Positions 16,676-23,971 of a stretch of 46,013 nucleotides of DNA are shown piece by piece. This stretch comes from Acidimicrobiaceae bacterium. GTDB taxonomy: Bacteria > Actinomycetota > Acidimicrobiia > Acidimicrobiales > RAAP-2. A model generated the notes under the pieces. It ran no database searches and had not been told where the DNA came from. It worked only from the letters and a program-made list of their open reading frames with translations. Within the stretch, counting starts at the first letter, position 1, and each line of letters starts with the position of its first letter. The stretch lies in the NCBI GenBank assembly GCA_003133325.1, contig PKXA01000116.1, positions 1 to 46,013 of the forward strand, given 5' to 3'. The position numbers and the translations under genes were made by a program.

Positions 16676-17715
16676 TCGTGAGTGGCCCGACCGGAGGGTC
16701 CGAGCACGACGGGGGTGACCACCCCGAACGGCCGGCTCGGATCGCTGCTGTGATGGCAGGTGTCGACGACCTGCACCTGGGCACCGATGTTCAGATCGTG
16801 GCACCATACGTGGCCAACCCGGCGCAGATGGCGCGGGTGCACGACACCGCCTATCTCGATGAGTTGGCGGCCTTCTGCCAGGCAGGCGGCGGTCAGCTCG
16901 ACCCCGACACCTATGCCTCGGCCGACTCATGGTCTGCCGCCCGCCGGGCCGCCGGGGCAGGGCTGGCGGCCGTCGATGCGCTGCGACAGCGCGACGATGG
17001 TGTGGCATTCGTCGTCGCGCGTCCACCAGGCCACCATGCCCTGCGTGATCGGGCCATGGGGTTCTGTCTCCTCAATAACATCGCCATATCGGCTGCCGCG
17101 CTGACCGCAAATGACGAGCGCGTCCTCATCGTCGACTGGGATGTGCACCATGGCAACGGCACCCAGGCGATCTTCTGGGACGACCCGAACGTGCTGTACG
17201 TGTCCACACACCAGTGGCCTTTGTTCCCTGGCAGCGGTACCTCACAAGAGATTGGTGGCCCGCGCGCCTTGGGCCGAACGGTCAATGTCCCGATCCCTGC
17301 GGGGGCCACTGGCGACGTCGTGCGCCGAGCGATCGACGAGGTGGCACTCCCCGCCATCGATGACTTCGATCCGACCTGGGTGCTCATCTCCGCCGGGTTC
17401 GACGCCCATCGAGCCGATCCACTGGCCGACCTGGCGTTGTCGAGCGGCGATTTTGCCGAGCTGGCCAGAATGGTCGCCGGTTTCGCTTCTCGACCCGGGC
17501 GACTGGTGCTGTTCCTCGAAGGAGGGTATGACCTGGGAGCGTTGCGGATGTCCGTGGCCGCCACCCTGGGCGCGCTTCTTGGCGATACCTACCAACCCGA
17601 GGACCCGACGTGTGGTGGCCCGGGAGCCGAGATGGTGGACCAAGCCCGGGCCGAACGGGACGGGGCGCTCCAGCGTGCCGGGCCGCTGGCTCCATCTGAG
17701 AGGCGTATCCGATGA
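16669..17715 (+). CDS. HDAC-family (AcuC-like) deacetylase
   Basis: This is a 348-residue zinc-dependent deacetylase of the histone-deacetylase superfamily. It has HPERPARI near the N-terminus, the His-His pair in RPPGHHA, GFCLLNNIAI, zinc ligands Asp and His in VDWDVHHGNGTQ, the second zinc Asp in SAGFDAHRADPL, and the transition-state Tyr in LEGGYD. All catalytic positions are kept. The family removes acetyl groups from lysine, acetylpolyamines or acetoin-linked enzymes; Bacillus AcuC reverses acetylation by the GNAT AcuA. Here the gene overlaps the GNAT gene by 7 bp and the USP gene by 4 bp, which supports a writer-eraser-substrate arrangement. Confidence 0.92.
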   Translation: MLIVSGPTGGSEHDGGDHPERPARIAAVMAGVDDLHLGTDVQIVAPYVANPAQMARVHDTAYLDELAAFCQAGGGQLDPDTYASADSWSAARRAAGAGLAAVDALRQRDDGVAFVVARPPGHHALRDRAMGFCLLNNIAISAAALTANDERVLIVDWDVHHGNGTQAIFWDDPNVLYVSTHQWPLFPGSGTSQEIGGPRALGRTVNVPIPAGATGDVVRRAIDEVALPAIDDFDPTWVLISAGFDAHRADPLADLALSSGDFAELARMVAGFASRPGRLVLFLEGGYDLGALRMSVAATLGALLGDTYQPEDPTCGGPGAEMVDQARAERDGALQRAGPLAPSERRIR

Positions 17716-18134
17716 GCCCACTCCAGAAGATCGCGGTTGGCTTTGACGGATCGGGAGATGCAGAAGCCGCGGTGCGCTGGGCTTTCGAGTTGGCGAGACA
17801 GGTCGGTGCCGATGTGGTCGTCGTCCACGCCGTAGGCCTGCTCGAATATGCGGCTAACCGAGGAGCAGCCGTCGAACTCGAACAGACCGTGGAGAGGCTC
17901 ACCAGGGAGGCGGGGATCGACCCTGCACGGGTTCACTGGCATGTGGGTGACGGCGATCCATGCTCGGTGCTCATTCGAGCGGTGTTTGCTCCCGTCGCCG
18001 CTGACCTTCTGGTGGTCGGTTCGCGCGGGCAAGGGGCGCATGCCGGACTCCTTCTCGGGAGCACCAGCCACGAACTGGCAGAGCATGCCACCGTCCCGGT
18101 GGTGATCGTGCCGACGGGGAGAGAGGGACAATGA
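17712..18134 (+). CDS. Universal stress protein, single domain
   Basis: This is a 140-residue USP. The N-terminal strand is KIAVGFDGSGDAEAAVRWA with the ATP-contacting Asp. The loop VVGSRGQGAHAGLLLGSTSH fits G-2x-G-9x-G(S/T), the ATP-binding signature, and VPVVIVP ends the fold. Its start overlaps the deacetylase stop (ATGA). Surface lysines are few; a single early KIAVG lysine would be a natural acetylation candidate, but this is speculation. It is probably the effector or target of the acetylation pair. Confidence 0.92.
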   Translation: MSPLQKIAVGFDGSGDAEAAVRWAFELARQVGADVVVVHAVGLLEYAANRGAAVELEQTVERLTREAGIDPARVHWHVGDGDPCSVLIRAVFAPVAADLLVVGSRGQGAHAGLLLGSTSHELAEHATVPVVIVPTGREGQ

Positions 18135-18199
18135 TCGCCAAGAGAGGTCCTGTCCGCCCGTTCGGTCGGTCCTCGACCGGTGCGGCCAGCGCTCGACCG

Positions 18200-18440
18200 G
18201 CCGGTTGACGAAGCCGGCGACGCGAGAACCCCGCGGCAGGGAATCAAGGCACCAAGCGCGCCCCCAGGGACCAACATCTCAATCGCCTACTGGACGCGGA
18301 TGACCATGAGGCGCCGGCGAACCCGGTCATTCGCCTACCAGGTCCGCCAGCTGAAGGGGATCGCGCCGACGACCGCTGTCACCACTGTGACCGCCACCAC
18401 TATGACACCCCGTTCGCCGATGGACTCGAGCAGTGAGTCG
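18200..18440 (-). pseudogene. Decayed membrane protein, DUF1622-like
   Basis: One minus-strand frame reads a helix (GVIVVAVTVVTAVVGAIPF), a TAG stop, then RVRRRLMVIRVQ, another TAG, then AIEMLVPGGALGALI. The pattern of hydrophobic helix, Arg-rich R.RLG segment and LE.LVAAD helix resembles DUF1622 membrane proteins. Two in-frame stops show it is dead if it was ever this gene. The assignment is tentative. Confidence 0.3.
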
Positions 18441-18480
18441 CACGTGTGAGCTGATTCACTACGAGTCCTGAGCGGTCTCC

Positions 18481-18927
18481 CTACCGGGTGGCCGGTACCG
18501 GGCTGTCGTGGTGAGCGAACAAGATCTCGCCCTCGACCGGCCGGCTGAGGTCGGCGAGGTCGGCTGCCACATCGACGAGGAGGTCGTCGATCGTGATCAT
18601 GCCGACGAACTGCCCACCGCGTACGACGGCCAGTCGGCGGATGGCATTGGTCCGGAACAGCGCGAAAGCGCCATGCAGGTCGGCATCGGCGTCAATGGTG
18701 ACGACCGGCGAACTCATGATCCCGTCGATCCTGGCATCGGCAAGCAGACCCTTGGCCAGGCCCCGCCGAACGAGGTCGCGGTCGGTAACGATGCCGACCA
18801 GTCTCTCGCCGTCCAGGACGGCGAGTGCACCCACCCCGGTCTGTTCCATGACCGCTGCCGCGTCGTGGATCGTCCGATCTGGCTCGATGCCCACGCCTGA
18901 CCGCCGCATTGCTTCAATTGTTCGCAT
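18481..18927 (-). CDS. CBS-pair protein, Hrp1-like
   Basis: This is a 148-residue protein made of two CBS motifs: DAAAVMEQTGVGALAVLDG with RLVGIVTDRDLV, and AFALFRTNAIRRLAVVRGG with FVGMITIDDLL. This matches the size and layout of the M. tuberculosis hypoxic response protein Hrp1 (Rv2626c), a DosR-regulated CBS protein. CBS pairs bind adenosyl ligands. The gene lies 68 bp downstream of a DUF1918 remnant and shares its DosR-like promoter box at 19214-19228. A second, broken copy is at 23316-23738 in inverted orientation. Confidence 0.9.
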   Translation of the reverse strand: MRTIEAMRRSGVGIEPDRTIHDAAAVMEQTGVGALAVLDGERLVGIVTDRDLVRRGLAKGLLADARIDGIMSSPVVTIDADADLHGAFALFRTNAIRRLAVVRGGQFVGMITIDDLLVDVAADLADLSRPVEGEILFAHHDSPVPATR

Positions 18928-18995
18928 GGATACCCCTTCCTTGTGACGACTTGTTCTTGCGTCTCATGACTCATCGACCGTTTCGCTGGATGGTC

Positions 18996-19151
18996 TCAAC
19001 TCGAGGTGTGCTCGAAGTGCCGGACGGTGGCGTCCGAACCGCGGAAGAAGATGGACTCGTGCCCGGTATCGCCCCACCAGGCGACAGAGGGTCGGCGTTC
19101 GCCGCTGTGGTGGCCGTGGATCACGAGGCGCTGACCGTTGCCCGCCTGCAT
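18996..19151 (-). CDS. DUF1918 protein with internal deletion
   Basis: This 51-residue frame follows AAGGAGGAATTC, a perfect ribosome site. The N-terminal QRLVIHGHHSGE and C-terminal WGDTGHESIFFRGSD match DUF1918, but about 15 residues (45 bp) between them are missing compared with the intact copy at 23070-23270. The lost piece includes the strand before PPYVVRW. The small beta-barrel is therefore probably non-functional, though the reading frame is kept. It may survive because it leads the operon with the intact CBS gene. Confidence 0.7.
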   Translation of the reverse strand: MQAGNGQRLVIHGHHSGERRPSVAWWGDTGHESIFFRGSDATVRHFEHTSS

Positions 19152-19213
19152 GAATTCCTCCTTCTGTCCGTACCTCATGCCTCCATGATCAAGGTTTATA
19201 CCCTGGCTCCGCT

Positions 19214-19228
19214 AGGGCCGAAGGTCCC
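19214..19228. promoter_or_regulatory. DosR/DevR-like box, exact copy 2 (reverse)
   Basis: AGGGCCGAAGGTCCC is the exact reverse complement of GGGACCTTCGGCCCT. It lies 62 bp upstream of the DUF1918 start on the minus strand. The intact DUF1918 copy has the same box at a spacing of 61 bp, so the promoter was duplicated along with the genes. Confidence 0.7.
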
Positions 19229-19229
19229 A

Positions 19230-19555
19230 CCGAAGTGAATTGGACCAGACGCCTGGTGATCGTCCTTTGCGGCATCGCGACGAATCGATCAACGTGGTCG
19301 TCCGTTACCGCGGAGTGGGAGAGGGTACGTACCTGTAGCAGCTCGTCGGCGTCGGTGAACTACCAGGCGATTCCCGGGACGACGACGCTCCAACCCTCGT
19401 CGTTAGAGAGGAAGTCGTCAGCTTCGAAGGCGACAACGCTCCGATGTGGCGGTGAAGAATCTGGTGCCTGCTGCCGTGCGGAAGAGGACCGATCACTCGG
19501 CGTCACCGAAGTAGACCGGAAGCAATCGGTTGTGGGTGGAGGCCTTTTCAATGCT
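19230..19555 (-). pseudogene. NimA-like flavoprotein remnant
   Basis: Joining three minus-strand segments gives NRLLPVYFGDAE, stop, SVLFRTAAGTRFFTATSE, a shift, SVVAFEADDF and GWSVVVPGIAW, a TAG stop, then FTDADELLQVRTL and VDRFVAMPQRTITRRLV. This is the PPOX/NimA-like order seen intact at 19630-20118 and 13872-14294 (PVNY, FRT..GTK, VAFEVDD, GWSVVV.G.A). At least two stops and one frameshift make it a pseudogene. It sits directly between the DosR-like box and the living paralogue. Confidence 0.75.
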
Positions 19556-19629
19556 CAGTTCGCTCTCGTCCTCAGTGCTCGTTCCGCGAGCTTCATCGGG
19601 CGCCATCGATCACGTTCCGAGAGAGCGGC

Positions 19630-20118
19630 TCACGGGTGCTGCGGCGGTCGACGGAGGAGCCGCCTTCCTGAAACCCGCGGACGTTCGATGGCGATGTAGT
19701 GCTCATGTGGGCCCATCACCCAGGGGCGGACCACGGTGGCCCGGGCGTGTTCGGACGACCGATCGATGGCGTCGGTGATGTCCTCGGCTAAACCGTGCGC
19801 TACCACGACCCACCCCTCACGGCTGACGGGGTCGATGTCCTCGACCTCGAACGCGACGCGGGCGAGTGTGGCGTAGGTCAGCTTGACCCCGGGCTGGGTT
19901 CTGATCATGATCGTGTGCCCGTCCAGCGCGTAGTTGACAGGAAAGATCTCCGGCTGCCCGTCACGGACGATGGCCAGTCGGCCGAACTCCTGACGTTCAA
20001 GGAGGGCGAAGCACTCCTCCTCGCCGATCTCCATGAGCTCTCGGTCCTGAGCGGACGGGCCGACACCGCCGTCCTCGTGGTCGCCGTGTTCTGAAGTGTC
20101 GCGATCAGGTGTGGTCAT
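19630..20118 (-). CDS. NimA-like pyridoxamine-phosphate-oxidase-fold flavoprotein
   Basis: This is a 162-residue split-barrel protein: CFALLERQEFGRLAIVRDGQ, FPVNYALDGHTIMIRT, VAFEVEDID, GWVVVAHGLA and a C-terminal YIAIERPRVSGRRL. These are the conserved blocks of the actinobacterial PPOX/NimA-like family. An acidic N-terminal tail of about 30 residues precedes the fold. It is intact, in contrast to the adjacent remnant at 19230-19555. The probable cofactor is FMN or F420; the substrate is unknown. I see no exact DosR-like box directly upstream. Confidence 0.85.
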   Translation of the reverse strand: MTTPDRDTSEHGDHEDGGVGPSAQDRELMEIGEEECFALLERQEFGRLAIVRDGQPEIFPVNYALDGHTIMIRTQPGVKLTYATLARVAFEVEDIDPVSREGWVVVAHGLAEDITDAIDRSSEHARATVVRPWVMGPHEHYIAIERPRVSGRRLLRRPPQHP

Positions 20119-20139
20119 GGGACCATCATGGCGGGTGCG

Positions 20140-20500
20140 AGACGTCGGCTCCAGTGCCGTTGGTCACAAGCAGCAGGTTGCAGCACCCGACCACCCGGCC
20201 ACTGTCGAGGACGTACACCTGGTCGAACGCGGTCAACTCGTCGAAGATGAGTACCGACGGTTGAGCTGATCGCACCGGTACGCCAGGCGTCGGCCACCAG
20301 AGAGCCGGTCTCCCTGCTCGCCGACATGGGTGTCGAGGCCGTCGTGCAACGGGTCGATCCACGGGCCGGGCCTTGCCAACCGGGCTACCTCAATGATCTC
20401 CGCGTCGAGCGCCTCGGTCCGGCCAGGGCGATGTCCTCCCGGATCGTCGTGTTGAGGAGGTGGGCGCGTTGGGTCATCCAGCCCATCAGAGTGCCGAAAG
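20140..20500 (-). pseudogene. CydC/CydD-type ABC transporter ATPase remnant
   Basis: Minus-strand frames give TQRAHLLNTTIREDIALAGP, a one-base shift, EALDAEIIEVARLARPGPWI, then DPLHDGLDTHVGEQGDRLSG, another shift, PSVLIFDELTAFD (a Walker B), a deletion, and QVYVLDSGRVVG. This is the nucleotide-binding half of a CydCD-like or other type I exporter (normally HLF..TIRENL, GLDT.VGE.G..LSGGQ, ILDEPT, VLD.GR). The Walker A region and the membrane part are absent. CydDC exports thiols for cytochrome bd assembly, which would fit a low-oxygen island, but the gene is dead. Confidence 0.75.
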
Positions 20501-20689
20501 TCCCGATCTTCCTATCCCGAGACGGCGATCCGACAGCGTTTGCCGGCACCACCACTCGGCGTGGGCGCCCGAGTCATCGGGCACGATTCGGAGCGTCCCG
20601 ACGGCACAGCGATGGCGAGGTTCTTGATAGATGCCTGGCCAGTGCGGAGCGACGCCGAGATGCCCGTTGGGGATGATCAATATCCAAAA

Positions 20690-22147
20690 TCAAATCATTG
20701 GCAATTTGGACAACACTCCCATCGCCAGGGCTATCGCCTCCTCTGGTTCCGTCCCCGAGGTGTCGATGACTGCTGACGGTACCCAAGGGTCCATCGAGCG
20801 GCTCATCGCCGCTCTCACTTCGGGTGTCGCATCAGACGCATCGGTATTCTCCGACAGGCGCCGCACGATGCGGCGATCTGCCTCTTCCGGCTTGGCATCA
20901 CAGCGTAATTCGACGAGATTACTCCCCGTATGGTCGGCCACCACCCGTGCCGCATCGCGCCAGGCAGCGTCAACCCATGAGGCATCGAGGATCACCGATT
21001 CGCCGGATTCAAGTAACAATTCGGCCTGCCGAATCAGCTGGTTGTAGACAACTCCTGTCGCCGCAGGGCTGTAATCGCCCTTGAGGTGGCCGGGCACCCG
21101 CTCCACTGTGATCCGGCTCATCTCCCTGCGGATCTCATCGGAGCGCAAGACAGTCCAACCCCGGGCGGCGCCGAGACCGGCAGCGATCGTGGATTTGCCG
21201 GAGCCCGGGAGCCCGCCCACGAGCATGACCGTCACTTGGGCCTGCCGAAGATGGCTGAGGGCAAGTGCATGAAGGAGCCGCGCTTCCTCTTGGGCATCGT
21301 CTGCTCCTTGCGCCGAACGGAAGCAGCACACCTTTGCCCGAACGTAGGCCCGCGACGCGCAGTAGTAGTGGACAAGAGAAGCCGGGAAGCGGTCGCCTGC
21401 CAATTCCTGATAGTCGCGAAGGAAGCGGGTGGCCGCTTCAGGGTGGCCGAGTCGCTCGAGGTCCATGGCCAGAAAGGCAACATCGGCGCTGACATCGCAG
21501 TAGCGCAGTTGGTCGCGGAACTCGATACAGTCGAGGATTCGCACCCCGTCATCGAGACAGAAGATGTCCTCGGCCTGAAGATCCCCGTGTCCGTCACACA
21601 CGTGGCCCGAAGCAATCCGCTCGCTGAGCAACGGCTCGCGACCTTCGGTCCAGCTAACCGCCAGCGATCGGATCTCTGTCTCGATCGTACTGTCGAGAAT
21701 CGTTCCCACGAAGTCCTCGGTCTCCGCAAAATTGGCCTCCCATCCAGCCTGCAGTACGGCACCGGTTGCCGCCGCCGAGATGTCAGGCGAGCGCGCTGCC
21801 CCGCTGTGGAAAGCGGCCAGAGCCTTGGCCACCTGACGAAGCCATCCGTTGGAGTCAGTCCCCTGGCCGACAAGTGCGGCCAGGCGACGGCCATCAGGCA
21901 TGCGACGCATGACGACCATGTGGTCGATCGGCTCGCCGTCGAACTGGATGTCGGCAACGCCCAAGTAGACGTCCGGTGCCAATCGTCGGTTGAGCGTCAC
22001 CTCACGCTCGCAGTCGAGCCGGCGGACATCTCGTTGCCGAAAGTCGAGAAACTCGAACTGCACCGGTTTTCGCAATTTGTAGACGCGATCACCAACAAAG
22101 AAAAGCGTCGAGATGTGGGTCTCCACCACCCGAGCCGGATCCATCAT
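20690..22147 (-). CDS. Aminoglycoside-phosphotransferase-like/P-loop kinase fusion (Rv2004c-like)
   Basis: This is a 485-residue two-domain protein. The N-terminal half is an APH-like kinase fold with CDGHGDLQAEDIFCLDDG and ILDCIEF. The usual Asn of the HGDLxxxN catalytic loop is Asp here, while the metal-binding Asp of ILDCIEF is kept. The C-terminal third is a P-loop kinase with Walker A GGLPGSGKST and a later VILDASW, resembling the AAA_33/zeta-toxin-like kinases. The same architecture occurs in M. tuberculosis Rv2004c, a DosR-regulon gene of unknown function next to Rv2005c and Rv2006. Two adjacent ATGs (22147, 22144) follow AGGAGGG; the second has better spacing. The frame is open to 22360 without conserved content. 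Confidence 0.85.
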   Translation of the reverse strand: MMDPARVVETHISTLFFVGDRVYKLRKPVQFEFLDFRQRDVRRLDCEREVTLNRRLAPDVYLGVADIQFDGEPIDHMVVMRRMPDGRRLAALVGQGTDSNGWLRQVAKALAAFHSGAARSPDISAAATGAVLQAGWEANFAETEDFVGTILDSTIETEIRSLAVSWTEGREPLLSERIASGHVCDGHGDLQAEDIFCLDDGVRILDCIEFRDQLRYCDVSADVAFLAMDLERLGHPEAATRFLRDYQELAGDRFPASLVHYYCASRAYVRAKVCCFRSAQGADDAQEEARLLHALALSHLRQAQVTVMLVGGLPGSGKSTIAAGLGAARGWTVLRSDEIRREMSRITVERVPGHLKGDYSPAATGVVYNQLIRQAELLLESGESVILDASWVDAAWRDAARVVADHTGSNLVELRCDAKPEEADRRIVRRLSENTDASDATPEVRAAMSRSMDPWVPSAVIDTSGTEPEEAIALAMGVLSKLPMI

Positions 22148-22993
22148 CCCTCCTGGTGGATCCACTACTTGGTCCCAACCCATGGGCTTCCCCGCTCTAT
22201 GGAAAGAGGTGGATCCGTTGTCGAGGGGAAACCGGGCTCCGCCAGCTGCGATCCTCTGCAACGACTTGCGCGGTTGGAGTTCGACCATGGCGAAGCCGAT
22301 CGGGACTCGGCCCGAAGGGATGGTGGGCGCGTGAGCGTGTACCCATCCCAGATCAGACAACCACCCGATGACCCTGCTGCCCGGTCAAGTTCCATCAGCG
22401 AGCTGACGCCGCTCTCATCGAGCACGTGCTCGACATCGATCCACATCTCGAAAGCCACGCCTCGCATCCATGCCGCGCCCATTCGGTTAGAGCAGACCGC
22501 GCACTGACGGATCATTGTTCTGCGATGGCTTTCCGCACTCGCCCTTCAGTCCGAAGCCCATCGCGCTCAAGCATCACGTTCCATCAACGACACCGGCCAC
22601 CTCATGGCTGGCCCATGAGCGCGCACACTGTTTGTTGATAGGTCAGGGTCAACATCACTTCCGCTTCATTTGCTTTCCATTCATGGCCGCACTGGCTCAG
22701 GCCATGATCCGATATTCGACCTCATCGAGATAGAGCCAAAAGTCACCAATTCCTGCCCCAATGACCTGCAATGAAGCCTGATTCCTTGTTGAGCCGAACG
22801 AAGGATGCAGCGAGCCGAGCACGAGCGCCAGGACACATGCCGATGGGAGCGATCTGCCGGCTTCAAGATCCCAGGTTTGTGATTAGGCCGACACGGTCCG
22901 GAGTCAGGTGAGGGATGATGTGGGAGGCCGCTGTGGCCGGATCGCTGCTCCCCAATGGAGCCTCACCTCTCCTGTCACAGGGATCGGCACTGA
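22148..22993. other. Gene-poor stretch, no gene recognised
   Basis: Upstream of the kinase and before the DosR-like box at 22994 I find only short overlapping frames on both strands, with no domain and no ribosome site. Base composition appears lower in GC around 22520-22760 than in the neighbours. Decayed genes are common in this island, so remnants too degraded to recognise are likely. Confidence 0.4.
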
Positions 22994-23008
22994 GGGACCT
23001 TCGGCCCT
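22994..23008. promoter_or_regulatory. DosR/DevR-like box, exact copy 3
   Basis: GGGACCTTCGGCCCT lies 61 bp upstream of the intact DUF1918 start. It is identical to the copies at 15914 and 19214. The equal spacing at both DUF1918 genes supports a functional activator site. Confidence 0.7.
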
Positions 23009-23069
23009 AGTGGATTGGGATGGAATGCTCGACCATTGAGAGGCAACGAGCAGAGTGAAGGAGGGCAAC

Positions 23070-23270
23070 ATGCATGCGAGCAAAGGTGACCGCATTGTGA
23101 TTCACGGCCACCGTGCAGGCGAGCCGGACCGCGATGGTGAAGTGCTCAGTGTGCTGGGTGCCGACAGCAGCCCGCCCTACGTCGTCCGCTGGGGTGACAG
23201 TGGGCATGAATCTATTTTCTTTCCCGGCTCTGATGCCACCATCCAACACTTCGAGCACACCTCGAATTGA
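23070..23270 (+). CDS. DUF1918 protein, intact copy
   Basis: This is a 66-residue small beta-barrel protein: GDRIVIHGHRAGEPDRDGEV, then PPYVVRWGDSGHESIFFPGS and a short acidic end. This is the full DUF1918 pattern (ATP/ligand unknown). AAGGAGG at 23058-23064 supports ATG 23070 over the longer frame at 23055. In M. tuberculosis the DUF1918 gene Rv0569 belongs to the DosR regulon. It is followed by a broken CBS-pair gene, the reverse of the situation at the inverted copy. Confidence 0.88.
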   Translation: MHASKGDRIVIHGHRAGEPDRDGEVLSVLGADSSPPYVVRWGDSGHESIFFPGSDATIQHFEHTSN

Positions 23271-23315
23271 CACTGGTCGGCGTGGAGGACGAGTGTCACA
23301 GGGTCAGAGGCTCCC

Positions 23316-23738
23316 ATGCGAACAATTGAAGGAGTGATGCGTCAGGCGTGGGTATCGAGCCAGAGCGGGCGATCCACGATGCAGCGGCGGTCATGGAAGA
23401 GACTGAAGTAGGTACGCTCGTCGTTACAGACCACGACCTTGTTGGCCGGTGTCTTGCCAAGGTCTGCTTGCCGATGCCGTGACCGACGGGATGATGACTT
23501 CGCCAGGCGTCATTATTGACGCCGAGGCCGACCTGCACGACGTGTTCGTGCCGTTCCCGACCAGTGCCGTCCGCCGACTGGCGGTCGTACGCGGTGAGCA
23601 GTTCGCCGGCATGATCCCGACTGACATCTCCTCGTCAATGTGGCAGCCGACCTCACCGACCTCACCGACCTCAGCCGGCCGGTCCAGAGCGAGATGTTCT
23701 TCACTCACCACGACAGCTCGGTACCGGCCACCCGGTAG
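23316..23738 (+). pseudogene. Broken CBS-pair gene, inverted paralogue of 18481-18927
   Basis: The start MRTIEGVMR matches MRTIEAMRR of the intact gene. A shift then gives GIEPERAIHDAAAVMEETEV and GTLVVTDHDLVGRCLAK, with a deletion of about 10 residues across the first CBS motif. Another shift follows, then DAVTDGMMTSPGVIIDAEAD, VRRLAVVRGEQFAGMIPTD, and a direct triplication-like ACCTCACCG tract before a TAG at 23736. Several frameshifts and a deletion make a functional protein impossible. The upstream DUF1918 gene remains intact. Confidence 0.85.
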
Positions 23739-23933
23739 GGAGACGGAGCAGGACTCGTAGTGAATCAACTCACACGGTCGAACGTGTCGAAAGGCCGACG
23801 ATCGGCCCGGACCAACTGCGACGCCCCCGACACGGTGTGCGCGCCGTCGTCCATCACGCCGACCCCGGATATGCGCCGCGGCCAGGTGCGAGCGGCAAGA
23901 CGACATGATCTCCGGCCCCCCTGCCGGTCAATG

Positions 23934-23948
23934 AGGACCTTCGACCCT
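23934..23948. promoter_or_regulatory. DosR/DevR-like box, near match
   Basis: AGGACCTTCGACCCT differs from the exact box at two of 15 positions and keeps the ACCTTCG core. It ends 23 bp upstream of the erythromycin-esterase-like ATG at 23972, or 35 bp before ATG 23984. Confidence 0.5.
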
Positions 23949-23971
23949 GGTGCTGGTCGTCCATCCAGCGG

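Noticed and set aside
21086-22507. Plus-strand frame of about 470 codons
   Set aside because: It is antisense to the APH/P-loop kinase, which carries Walker A and HGD motifs on the minus strand.
22165-22515. Minus-strand 116-codon frame upstream of the P-loop kinase
   Set aside because: It has no recognisable family and no ribosome site, and it overlaps the unconserved upstream extension of the kinase frame.
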